Below are positions 57,586 to 64,000 of a stretch of DNA of 64,000 nt, piece by piece. Under the pieces are notes generated by a model. The model did not search any database. It was not told the origin of the DNA and saw nothing but the letters and a program-made list of their open reading frames with translations. The stretch lies in NCBI GenBank assembly GCA_022843945.1, contig JALHMR010000002.1:219092-283091 (forward strand). The letters run 5' to 3'. Origin of the DNA: Rhodospirillaceae bacterium. Lineage in GTDB: Bacteria; Pseudomonadota; Alphaproteobacteria; CACIAM-22H2. How positions within the stretch are numbered: position 1 is the stretch's first letter; the number at the start of each line of letters is the position of its first letter. A program made the position numbers and the translations under genes.

Positions 57586-58068
57586 CTATTTCGACTCAAC
57601 AACCGTCAGTGACGCAATAATTCGGTCAGCTGTTGCGCTTCGCGTTGGAGAAATCTGGCGGTAATGGAATTGAACGAATCTCGGCCAACCCGAATTTTCC
57701 ACGGTGACAAGCGTCAGCCTTGAATGCATGCCATTCTCGGCCCATCGATGCGTAACGCTGGAATGACCTCCGATTTTTTCGTCGACAGGAGGCCCTGCAT
57801 GCTCGAACCCTTGCGGGTGGTTTCCAGCATAGATCAGCAGGAGTTGGCCGCCTGCGTCTTTGACATCGACAACGTCGAAGTCGACTCGCTTTGCCGTCGA
57901 AGCGTTGACGGTTGAGGGAAGGAAAATCGTTGCCTTCCGATCGGCAAATGCCACGGCTACGCGGTCTTCCGCCGTAGGTGGAACACTCTGGCAGCCTAAG
58001 GTCTGGAGAATCGAGAGCAAAAGCAGTGCGTAGGCTTTGTATGCCCGTCGCTGAAACCGGATTGCCAT
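57586..58068 (-). CDS. Hypothetical lipoprotein
   Basis: A 160-residue exported protein from ATG 58068, with GGGGAGCGG upstream. The N-terminus MAIRFQRRAYKAYALLLLSI then LQTLGC forms a lipoprotein signal with lipidated cysteine at about 26. The mature part is beta-rich (VAVAFADRKATIFLP, RVDFDVVDVKDAGGQLLLIY, SRLTLVTVENSG) and lacks a recognisable domain. GC is lower than average, suggesting acquisition. It stands alone, convergent with neither neighbour in an operon. Confidence 0.6.
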   Translation of the reverse strand: MAIRFQRRAYKAYALLLLSILQTLGCQSVPPTAEDRVAVAFADRKATIFLPSTVNASTAKRVDFDVVDVKDAGGQLLLIYAGNHPQGFEHAGPPVDEKIGGHSSVTHRWAENGMHSRLTLVTVENSGWPRFVQFHYRQISPTRSATADRIIASLTVVESK

Positions 58069-58136
58069 CACCGCTCCCCAGACGACATCAAATCCTCTAT
58101 CGACCATACTAGTCTAACGAATCTGCTAGCCGCCAA

Positions 58137-59147
58137 TTAACCCGTGAGCGCCGCCTCCAGCGATCTCTCGACCGCCGCCTTCTCGATCCCGCGCACGATG
58201 AAGACCAGGCGGGTCTGGCGACTGTCGCCCTCCGGCCAGCGCGGCAATTTCGCCGGCGGATGGAAGACGTGCTGTACGCCGTGCAGCGCGATGGGCTGCG
58301 TCTCGCCTTCGACGTTGACCACGCCTTTCAGGCGCAGCAGGTCCGGCCCGCGCAAGGAGGCCAGAGCATCGAGCCAGCGGCGGAACTCCGGCCAGGGGAC
58401 CGGCTTGTCGCGGGTGATGCAGAAGGCGCGGATATCGCCGTGCCGGTTGACGTCGTGGTGATGATGGTCGTCGTAGGCTTCGGCCGGCAGCCAGCGCTGG
58501 ATATCGGCCTCGCGCTTCACCGGGTCGTAGAGGCCCACGTCGAGGATCAGGGCGGGATCGACATTCCCCTGCATGGCGCGGATCAGTGGCGCCGCGGGAT
58601 TGAGCTGCTTGAGCCGCGCGACCAGCCGTTCGACCGCTGCTGCCTCGGCGAGATCGGTCTTGGTCAGCACCAGCCGGTCAGCGAGGGCCGCCTGCTGCAC
58701 CGACTCCGGGTGACTGTCGAGCTGGCCCTCGCCGTTGACCGCGTCGACCGTGGTCACCACGCCGTCGAGCCGGAAGCGCTCGGCCACCGCCTTGTCGCCC
58801 ATGATGGTGCGCATCACCGGTCCGGGCTCGGCCAGGCCGGTGGTCTCGATGACCACGCGGTTGAAGGGCGGGATCTCGCCCTTGTCGCGGCGCTCGAGCA
58901 GCGTCTGGAACGTGTCCACGAGATCGCCGCGCACGGTGCAGCAGATGCAGCCGCTCTTGAGCAGCACCGCATCCTCGAAGGCCTGCTCGACCAGCAGGTG
59001 ATCGATGCCGATCTCGCCGAACTCGTTGACGATCACCGCCGCGTCGCTCAGCGCCGGCCCGCGCAGCAGGTGATTGAGCAAGGTCGTCTTGCCGCTGCCG
59101 AGGAAGCCGGTCAGCACGAGCACGGGAAGGCGGGTCTGGTTGCGCAT
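58137..59147 (-). CDS. CobW/COG0523-type GTPase metallochaperone
   Basis: G3E-family GTPase of 336 residues from ATG 59147 (MRNQTRLPVLVLTGFLGSGK). It has P-loop GFLGSGKT at 14-21, the metal-binding GCICC (Cys 67, 69, 70), the TKTDLAEAAAVERL G4 region, and an internal histidine cluster in YDDHHHHDVNRHGD (about 220-233), followed by the CobW_C domain (about 237-330). It probably supplies zinc, cobalt or iron to a target enzyme. It is divergent from the sulfonate-type ABC transporter over 98 bases. An upstream in-frame extension has no family similarity. Confidence 0.88.
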   Translation of the reverse strand: MRNQTRLPVLVLTGFLGSGKTTLLNHLLRGPALSDAAVIVNEFGEIGIDHLLVEQAFEDAVLLKSGCICCTVRGDLVDTFQTLLERRDKGEIPPFNRVVIETTGLAEPGPVMRTIMGDKAVAERFRLDGVVTTVDAVNGEGQLDSHPESVQQAALADRLVLTKTDLAEAAAVERLVARLKQLNPAAPLIRAMQGNVDPALILDVGLYDPVKREADIQRWLPAEAYDDHHHHDVNRHGDIRAFCITRDKPVPWPEFRRWLDALASLRGPDLLRLKGVVNVEGETQPIALHGVQHVFHPPAKLPRWPEGDSRQTRLVFIVRGIEKAAVERSLEAALTG

Positions 59148-59183
59148 GACCTTCGGTTGCACGGAAGGGGAGGCTTCAGTACA

Positions 59184-59212
59184 CTGATTAATTGATAGAG
59201 TGATAAGTTGAT
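59184..59212. promoter_or_regulatory. AT-rich repeat between CobW-like and transporter genes
   Basis: GATTAATTGATAGAGTGATAAGTTGAT contains three spaced TTGAT/TGATA words in the only AT-rich patch of the divergent region (presented here as landmarks ATTAATTGATAG and TGATAAGTTGAT). Likely promoter or operator zone for one or both genes. Confidence 0.3.
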
Positions 59213-59245
59213 GCCGTAAAGGCACGCCACCCAGGGAGGACGACA

Positions 59246-60250
59246 ATGAGGAAGACTACCGCATTGTTGCTTGGATTGGTCGCCGCGCTGGCCGCCAGTT
59301 CGGTTCAGGCGCAGCAGCAGCCGGTCAAGCTACGTATCGGCTGGGCCCAGGCGCCCGGCCACATGGCCCCGCTGCTCTACCAGAACAAGGAGATCCTGAA
59401 GCACTTCGGCAAGAGCTACGTCGCCGATCCGATCCGCTTCCAGGGCTCGACGCCGCAGATCCAGGCCATCGCCGCCGGCGAGCTCGACATCGCCGCCTTC
59501 GGCGCCACGGCCATGGTCGCCGCGGTCAACAACGCCAAACTGGACATGCGCGTCGTCGCCGACGTCATCCAGGACGGCACGCCGGGCTACTACACGGCGC
59601 CCTTCGTCATCCGCAAGGACGGCCCGGTCAAGACGGTCGCCGACCTCAAGGGCAAGCGCCTGGCCAGCAACGCCATCGGCTCGGCCAGCGACGCGGCGAT
59701 GCGCGTCTTCCTGCGCAAGCACGGGCTGCAGGACCGCGACTTCACCACCGTCGAGACCAACTTCGCCAACATGCCGGCGATGCTGGCCGACAACAAGGTG
59801 GACATGATCAACCTGCAGCCGCAATTCGCCCGCGGCTTCATCGAGACCGGCAACTACGTGCCGCTGTTCACAACGGCCGATGCCGTGGGGCCGTCGCAGA
59901 CCGTGTTCTGGGCGATGCGCGCCGACTTCATCGCCAAGAACCGCGCGGCCCTGGTCGACTACTTCGAGGACCACATGCGCGCCATGCGCTGGTATCTCGA
60001 CCCCAAGAACCACAAGCAGGCGGTGGACATCGCGGCGGCCGCGCTCAAGGCGCCGCGCGAGAGCCTCGAATACGCCTTTACCCAGAAGGACTACTTCCGC
60101 TCGCCCGACGCCAGGCCGCTGCTCGACGCCATCCAGGTCGACATCGACAACGCGGTGCAGCTCGGCATCCTCAAGGAAGGCATGAAGGTGGCGCCGCGCT
60201 ACGTCGACCTGTCGCTGATCGAGGAGGCGAAGAAGCGCCTTGATCGCTGA
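59246..60250 (+). CDS. Sulfonate/nitrate/taurine-type ABC transporter substrate-binding protein
   Basis: Periplasmic binding protein of the SsuA/TauA/NMT1 class, 334 residues. Signal peptide MRKTTALLLGLVAALAASSV ends near QAQ. The mature start VKLRIGWAQAPGHMAPLLYQ is followed by GSTPQIQAIAAGELDIAAFG (about 67-86) and KGKRLASNAIGSASDAAMRV (about 136-155), the three standard blocks. GGGAGGA precedes the ATG. The downstream ATPase and two permease genes complete the importer. Substrates in this class include alkanesulfonates, taurine, nitrate, aromatic acids and thiamine precursors. Confidence 0.9.
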   Translation: MRKTTALLLGLVAALAASSVQAQQQPVKLRIGWAQAPGHMAPLLYQNKEILKHFGKSYVADPIRFQGSTPQIQAIAAGELDIAAFGATAMVAAVNNAKLDMRVVADVIQDGTPGYYTAPFVIRKDGPVKTVADLKGKRLASNAIGSASDAAMRVFLRKHGLQDRDFTTVETNFANMPAMLADNKVDMINLQPQFARGFIETGNYVPLFTTADAVGPSQTVFWAMRADFIAKNRAALVDYFEDHMRAMRWYLDPKNHKQAVDIAAAALKAPRESLEYAFTQKDYFRSPDARPLLDAIQVDIDNAVQLGILKEGMKVAPRYVDLSLIEEAKKRLDR

Positions 60251-60262
60251 AACGGGGCACGG

Positions 60263-61069
60263 GTGACGGAAGGCGCGGGCAACGGCGCCGCGGCGATCCG
60301 CGTCGAGGAGGTGAGCCACCAGTACCTGCCGGCGCGCGGCCGGCCGGTGCTCGCCCTCGACCGGGTTTCTCTTGAAGTCCGCGAGCGCGAATTCCTCGCC
60401 CTGCTCGGCCCGTCGGGCTGCGGCAAGAGCACGCTGCTCTATCTCATCGGCGGCTTCCTGCCGATCGGCGCCGGACGCATCGAGGTTGGCGGGCGCGCCG
60501 TCACCGAGCCGGGACCCGACCGCGGCATCGTCTTCCAGCACTTCGCGCTGTTTCCCTGGAAGACGGTGCGCGAGAACGTCATGTACGGCCTGGCCAAGCA
60601 GGGCCTGGCGAAGGACGAGCAGGCGAGGCGGGCGCAGGAGTTCATCGACCTGGTCAAGCTGACCGGCTTCGAGGACAGCTACCCGGCCCAGCTCTCCGGC
60701 GGCATGAAGCAGCGCGCAGCACTCGCCCGCACGCTCGCCATCGATCCGCAGATCCTGCTGATGGACGAGCCCTTCGGCGCGCTGGACGCCCAGACGCGCA
60801 TCCTGATGCAGGAGGAGCTGCTGTCGATCTGGCAGCGCCGCCGCAAGACCGTGGTCTTCGTCACGCATGATGTTCAGGAGGCGGTGTATCTCGCCGAGCG
60901 CGTGGCGGTGATGTCGGCGCGGCCCGGCCGGATCAAGGAGATCGTCGACTGCCGCTTTTCGCTGAGCGGCCCGGCGCTGTTCAAGTCGCCGGAGTTCGTC
61001 GAGCGCGTCGACCATGTCTGGAACCTGGTGCGCGGCGAGGCCATCGCCGCGCAAGGGGGCAGCGCATGA
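60263..61069 (+). CDS. ABC transporter ATP-binding protein (SsuB/TauB-like)
   Basis: A 268-residue ATPase starting at GTG 60263. Walker A is LLGPSGCGKSTLLYL (about 49-63), the Q-loop lies in VFQHFALFPWKTVREN, the signature is LSGGMKQRAALARTLA (about 145-160) and Walker B ILLMDEPFGALD (about 166-177), followed by the switch histidine in VVFVTHDVQEA. All motifs are intact. It overlaps the first permease gene by four bases. Confidence 0.92.
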   Translation: MTEGAGNGAAAIRVEEVSHQYLPARGRPVLALDRVSLEVREREFLALLGPSGCGKSTLLYLIGGFLPIGAGRIEVGGRAVTEPGPDRGIVFQHFALFPWKTVRENVMYGLAKQGLAKDEQARRAQEFIDLVKLTGFEDSYPAQLSGGMKQRAALARTLAIDPQILLMDEPFGALDAQTRILMQEELLSIWQRRRKTVVFVTHDVQEAVYLAERVAVMSARPGRIKEIVDCRFSLSGPALFKSPEFVERVDHVWNLVRGEAIAAQGGSA

Positions 61070-61809
61070 CGGCCACCCTGTGGCGCTACACGCCGCTGTT
61101 CCTGATCTTCGCGCTATGGGAGGCGGGGACCCGTCTCGGCATCATCTCCAAATGGGCGCTGCCGACCTTCAGCAGCGTGGTCGCGGCGTGGTTTTCTTTG
61201 ATGGAGGGTGGCGAGCTCTTCTATCACGCGGCCGCCTCGCTGATGCGCGGCATGGCTGGGCTCGGCCTCGCCATCGTCGTCGGCACGACGCTGGGCGTGC
61301 TGATGGCCTGGGTGAAGCCGGTGCGGGTGATCTTCAACCCGATCGTCCAGCTCTTCTACCCGATGCCCAAGTCGGCCCTGATCCCGATCATGATCCTCTG
61401 GCTGGGCCTGGGCCACGCCTCGAAGATCGTGCTGATCTTCCTCGGCTGCATGCTGCCGGTGACCATCAGCGCCTTCAACGGCGCGCGCGGCGTCGAGCCG
61501 GTGCTGATCTGGTCGGCGCGCAGCCTGGGCGCCACGCGCAGCGCGGTGCTGCGCGAGATCATCCTGCCGGCAGCGATGCCCGAGATCCTGGCCGGCATCC
61601 GCACGGCGCTCGCCCTGTCCTTCGTGCTGCTGGTCAGCTCGGAGCTGGTCATCGCTCGCGAGGGCCTCGGCTATCTCATCGGCTGGCTGGGTGATGGCGG
61701 CGTCTATACCAGCATGTTCGCCGTCGTGCTCACCGTCGCCGGCCTCGGCTTCGTCGCCGACCGCCTCTACCTCGCCTTGATGAAGCGGATGCTGGCATGG
61801 CGCGAGTAG
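61066..61809 (+). CDS. ABC transporter permease (SsuC/TauC-like), first
   Basis: Permease of 247 residues with about six transmembrane helices. The coupling motif lies in WSARSLGATRSAVLREIILP AAMPEI, the EAA loop region (about 146-168), and the upstream RGMAGLGLAIVVGTTLGVLM marks the first conserved helix pair. It is coupled by overlap to the ATPase gene and overlaps the second permease gene by 13 bases. The presence of two different permeases indicates a heterodimeric channel rather than the usual SsuC homodimer. Confidence 0.9.
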   Translation: MTATLWRYTPLFLIFALWEAGTRLGIISKWALPTFSSVVAAWFSLMEGGELFYHAAASLMRGMAGLGLAIVVGTTLGVLMAWVKPVRVIFNPIVQLFYPMPKSALIPIMILWLGLGHASKIVLIFLGCMLPVTISAFNGARGVEPVLIWSARSLGATRSAVLREIILPAAMPEILAGIRTALALSFVLLVSSELVIAREGLGYLIGWLGDGGVYTSMFAVVLTVAGLGFVADRLYLALMKRMLAWRE

Positions 61810-62609
61810 CCACCGGCCGCGCCCATGACCTGGTCGGCGCCACGCTGTGGAGCGTGGTGCAGAGCGGCTCGATCATTGTCGTGCTCATCGGCTGGGAGCT
61901 GCTGGCGCGCAGCGGGTTGTTCACAGCCTTCCTGCTGCCGACGCTGTCTTCGGTGCTGGCCCGCGTGGTCGAGGACGCCACATCCGGCCTGCTGTTCTTC
62001 GATCTGGCGGTGACGCTCTATCGCGCCGTGCTGGGTTTCGCCATCGCCGCGGTCGCCGGCATCGCGCTCGGCATCCTGATCGCCCGCATCCCGGCGATCC
62101 ACTGGCTGTTCGATCCCATCGTCTCCATCGGCTTTCCCATGCCCAAGGTGGCGTTCCTGCCGGTCTTCATGCTGTGGTTCGGGGTCTACGATTTCTCCAA
62201 GATCTCGATGATCGTGTTCAACGCTATCTTCCCCGTCATCGCCGCGACCGTTGCCGGCACGCAAGGTGTGGACAAGCACCTGGTCTGGTCGGCGCGCAGC
62301 CTCGGCGCCAAGCCCGGCGAGATCCTGCGCGAGATCATCCTGCCGGCGGCCCTGCCGCAGATCCTCACCGGCCTGCAGGTGGCCTTGCCCACGGCCCTGA
62401 TCGTCGCCATCGTCACCGAGATCATCATGGGCGGCGACGGGCTGGGGGCCTCGATGATCCGCGCCTCGCGCTACGCGGACTCCCCCGGCGTGTTCGCCGG
62501 GATCGTGGAGATCGCGGCCGCCGGCTGGCTGGTGATCAAGGGCGTGGAATGGCTGCGCCGACGCCTCCTGGTCTGGCACCAGGAGACGCAAGGCCTCGCG
62601 ACGATGTAA
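61797..62609 (+). CDS. ABC transporter permease (SsuC/TauC-like), second
   Basis: A 270-residue permease related to the preceding one, with about six transmembrane helices. The coupling loop reads VWSARSLGAKPGEILREIIL (about 163-182). It has a slightly longer N-terminal helix region (SVVQSGSIIVVLIGWELLARS). Together with the first permease, the ATPase and the binding protein it forms a complete importer. The LVIVD gene begins 28 bases after its stop, so that protein belongs to the same transcript. Confidence 0.9.
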   Translation: MARVATGRAHDLVGATLWSVVQSGSIIVVLIGWELLARSGLFTAFLLPTLSSVLARVVEDATSGLLFFDLAVTLYRAVLGFAIAAVAGIALGILIARIPAIHWLFDPIVSIGFPMPKVAFLPVFMLWFGVYDFSKISMIVFNAIFPVIAATVAGTQGVDKHLVWSARSLGAKPGEILREIILPAALPQILTGLQVALPTALIVAIVTEIIMGGDGLGASMIRASRYADSPGVFAGIVEIAAAGWLVIKGVEWLRRRLLVWHQETQGLATM

Positions 62610-62637
62610 CGGACTTAACAGAGCACAGGGGACGACC

Positions 62638-63843
62638 ATGGCGGACGCTTTGAACATGAAGTTGCTGGCCCACGAGCCGTGCGGCGATGCCGGCAACATG
62701 GGTGAGGGCATGTCCCTGCAGGTGGCCAAGGATGGGCGGCGCATCCTGTGGATGGCGCATGAATCCGCGCCCAAGAACTTCACCGCCGTCGATGTCAGTG
62801 ATCCGCGCAAGCCCAGGATGATCCTGCAGACCGAGTTGCCGCACCGTCAGGTGCGCTCCAACTCGCTGGAGATCTGCGGCGACATCATGGCCGTGGCCTA
62901 CCAGGTGTCCCAGCCCGGGCTGCAGCCGGCGGGTTTCGAGCTCTTCGACATCTCCACCCCGGAGAAGCCCAAGTCGATCGCGCTCTTCGACTCGTCGGGG
63001 CCGCATTCGCGGGGTGTGCACCAGGTCTGGTTCGTCGACGGCGAGTTCGTGCACTTCGCGTCCGGCGCGCCGGATTTCGAGCCGACCAACCCGAAGGACG
63101 ACCAGATCTACCGCATCGTCGACGTGCGTAATCCCAGCAAGCCGACCGAGGTCGGGCGCTGGTGGCTGCCCGGCACGCGCAAGGGCGATAACGTGCCGCC
63201 GCCGCCGCGCCATCCCAAGTTCGATTCCGGTATCCGCGTGCACAACACTAACGTCTATCCCGAGCGGCCGGACCGCGCTTATCTCGGCTACATCGATGGC
63301 GGGGTGTTCATCCTCGACATCTCGGACAAGGGACATCCCAAGGTGGTCAGCGAATGGAACCCGCACCCGCCGCATAACGGCTTCAGCCACACGGCCATGC
63401 CGCTCTTCGATCGCGACCTGCTGATCGTCAGCGACGAATGCGTCAACGACAACGGCAAGGACTGGCCGAAGCTCACCTGGGTCGTCGACATGCGCAAGGA
63501 GGACAACCTCGTGCCGATCTCGACCCTGCCGCTACCCTCGGTCGAGAAGTTCGCACCCAAGGGCGGCCGCTACGGCTCGCATAACCTGCACGAGAACCGG
63601 CCGGGACCGTCCTACCGCTCGAGCACCCGGGTCTTCGGCACCTATTTCAGCGGCGGTGTACGCGTCCATGACATCAGCGATCCCTTCCAGCCGAAGGAGA
63701 TCGCCTACTACGTGGCCGACGCGCCGGCCGGCTCGAAGGGCAAGCCGATCCAGATCAATGACGTCTATGTGGACGAGAATCAGATCGTCTACTGCCAGGA
63801 CCGCTTCAGCGGCGGGCTCTACATCCTGGAGATGACGGTCTAG
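62638..63843 (+). CDS. LVIVD-repeat beta-propeller protein
   Basis: A 401-residue protein built of repeats of about 45-60 residues typical of LVIVD propellers: FTAVDVSDPRKPRMI, GFELFDISTPEKPKSI, YRIVDVRNPSKPTEV, GVFILDISDKGHPKVV, VRVHDISDPFQPKEI and GLYILEMTV. Histidine-rich loops (HRQVRSNS, GVHQVWF, HNTNVYP, HPPHNGFSHTAM, GSHNLHEN) recur at the blade ends and could bind a metal centrally. There is no signal peptide, so it is probably cytoplasmic, unlike most LVIVD proteins. It is cotranscribed with the sulfonate-type ABC transporter and may be the enzyme or binding factor for its substrate. Function not established. Confidence 0.82.
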   Translation: MADALNMKLLAHEPCGDAGNMGEGMSLQVAKDGRRILWMAHESAPKNFTAVDVSDPRKPRMILQTELPHRQVRSNSLEICGDIMAVAYQVSQPGLQPAGFELFDISTPEKPKSIALFDSSGPHSRGVHQVWFVDGEFVHFASGAPDFEPTNPKDDQIYRIVDVRNPSKPTEVGRWWLPGTRKGDNVPPPPRHPKFDSGIRVHNTNVYPERPDRAYLGYIDGGVFILDISDKGHPKVVSEWNPHPPHNGFSHTAMPLFDRDLLIVSDECVNDNGKDWPKLTWVVDMRKEDNLVPISTLPLPSVEKFAPKGGRYGSHNLHENRPGPSYRSSTRVFGTYFSGGVRVHDISDPFQPKEIAYYVADAPAGSKGKPIQINDVYVDENQIVYCQDRFSGGLYILEMTV

Positions 63844-63852
63844 TCGCTAACC

Positions 63853-63893
63853 CGTCACCCCGGACAAGCGACGCGGAGCGGCGCGCGATCCGG
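63853..63893. repeat. Extragenic palindromic repeat, family A (copy 3, truncated)
   Basis: Begins CGTCACCCCGGACAAGCG as in the copy at 52685 and continues to GCGCGCGATCCGG, where the other copies read on into GGTCCA. Here the match stops at about 63893, immediately before sequence leading into a transposase-like gene. The right-hand arm of the dyad is missing in the window. Confidence 0.7.
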
Positions 63894-63908
63894 CGACTGT
63901 ATTGGTCG

Positions 63909-64000
63909 TCAAGAGCCGGGCTGGTGATTGGGATCATAGAGACGGTCGTGTTTGACGAGGGCGTTGGCGAGAACGAGCAGCTTTCGGGCGACCGCGACGA
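63909..64000 (-). CDS. 3' end of a transposase-like gene (continues past the window)
   Basis: The minus strand is open from the right edge to TGA at 63909 and encodes VAVARKLLVLANALVKHDRL then YDPNHQPGS. The pattern of a basic ARKLLVLANAL helix at the extreme C-terminus followed by a short polar tail is common at the end of insertion-sequence transposases, especially IS110/IS1111-like ones. Only 30 codons are visible, so the family is uncertain. Its position directly beyond a truncated palindromic repeat supports an insertion element. Confidence 0.45.
   Translation of the reverse strand, partial: VAVARKLLVLANALVKHDRLYDPNHQPGS

Noticed and set aside
59330..61054. A 574-codon minus-strand open frame opposite the sulfonate-type transporter genes
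   Set aside because: The + strand encodes an intact binding protein and ATPase with all motifs; the minus-strand product is low-complexity and featureless.

Overview
This window is a single contiguous stretch of GC-rich DNA (roughly two thirds G+C by eye) from what looks like the chromosome of an alphaproteobacterium, probably of the Rhodospirillales/Hyphomicrobiales type. Reasons for that placement are the D-A-B-C-E-F-G urease order, a ChvI-like response regulator, Bug/TctA/TctB transporters, Liv-type and sulfonate-type ABC transporters, many Gfo/Idh/MocA oxidoreductases, and extragenic palindromes of the 'CGTCACCCCGG' kind. I would not go below class with confidence. I found no rRNA, tRNA or CRISPR array.

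Layout. (1) 1-4827: urease operon ureDABCEFG on the + strand, with ureD cut by the left edge. (2) 4978-18110: an exopolysaccharide/capsule locus of Wzx/Wzy type. It holds a pyruvyl-transferase-like enzyme, three family 2 and one family 4 glycosyltransferases, a Wzc-type tyrosine kinase/copolymerase, an ExoY-like initiating phosphosugar transferase, a Wzy-like polymerase, a very short Wza-like export lipoprotein and a separate outer-membrane beta-barrel. No Wzx flippase is present here. (3) 18806-23037: a tight four-gene operon with a ChvI-like regulator, a histidine kinase almost without a periplasmic domain, a PqqD-HprK-like fusion protein and a family-5-type nucleotidyltransferase. I consider this the most interesting module. 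(4) 23045-23826: two small membrane-stress type proteins (holin-like and DUF883). (5) 23996-41701: a catabolic and transport region with an octopine-dehydrogenase-like enzyme, a 3-hydroxyacyl-CoA dehydrogenase, an extradiol-dioxygenase-like protein, a Liv-type binding protein, an Ldh-type dehydrogenase, three Gfo/Idh/MocA enzymes, a tripartite tricarboxylate transporter whose binding protein is frameshifted, an ACMSD-like amidohydrolase, a polysaccharide-deacetylase-like hydrolase, a luciferase-like monooxygenase, a TetR regulator, a GlcG-like protein and a 3-hydroxyisobutyrate-dehydrogenase-like enzyme. (6) 41828-51926: a patchwork of small, hypothetical, lower-GC and broken genes around a hydrolase-LuxR fusion, a DUF2971 gene, an HTH-FlgO-TPR protein and a LysR regulator. 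(7) 51939-57414: a livHMGF transporter operon led by a BKACE enzyme, with a divergent cyclase-family hydrolase. (8) 57586-63843: a lipoprotein, a CobW-type metallochaperone GTPase, and divergently a complete sulfonate/nitrate/taurine-type ABC transporter followed by an LVIVD beta-propeller protein. The right edge carries the 3' end of a transposase-like gene that appears to interrupt an extragenic palindrome.

How the parts work together. The EPS genes form a near-complete assembly and export machine, and the adjoining two-component/PqqD-HprK/nucleotidyltransferase operon is plausibly its control or modification unit. The catabolic half is built from small transporter-plus-enzyme cassettes, each with its own AT-rich operator-like palindromes, typical of a soil or plant-associated scavenger of organic acids and sulfonates. 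Signs of genome turnover include a frameshifted Bug protein, an iron-binding-protein remnant, a frameshifted small membrane gene, a duplicated livF tail flanking inserted low-GC DNA, and three families of extragenic palindromes.
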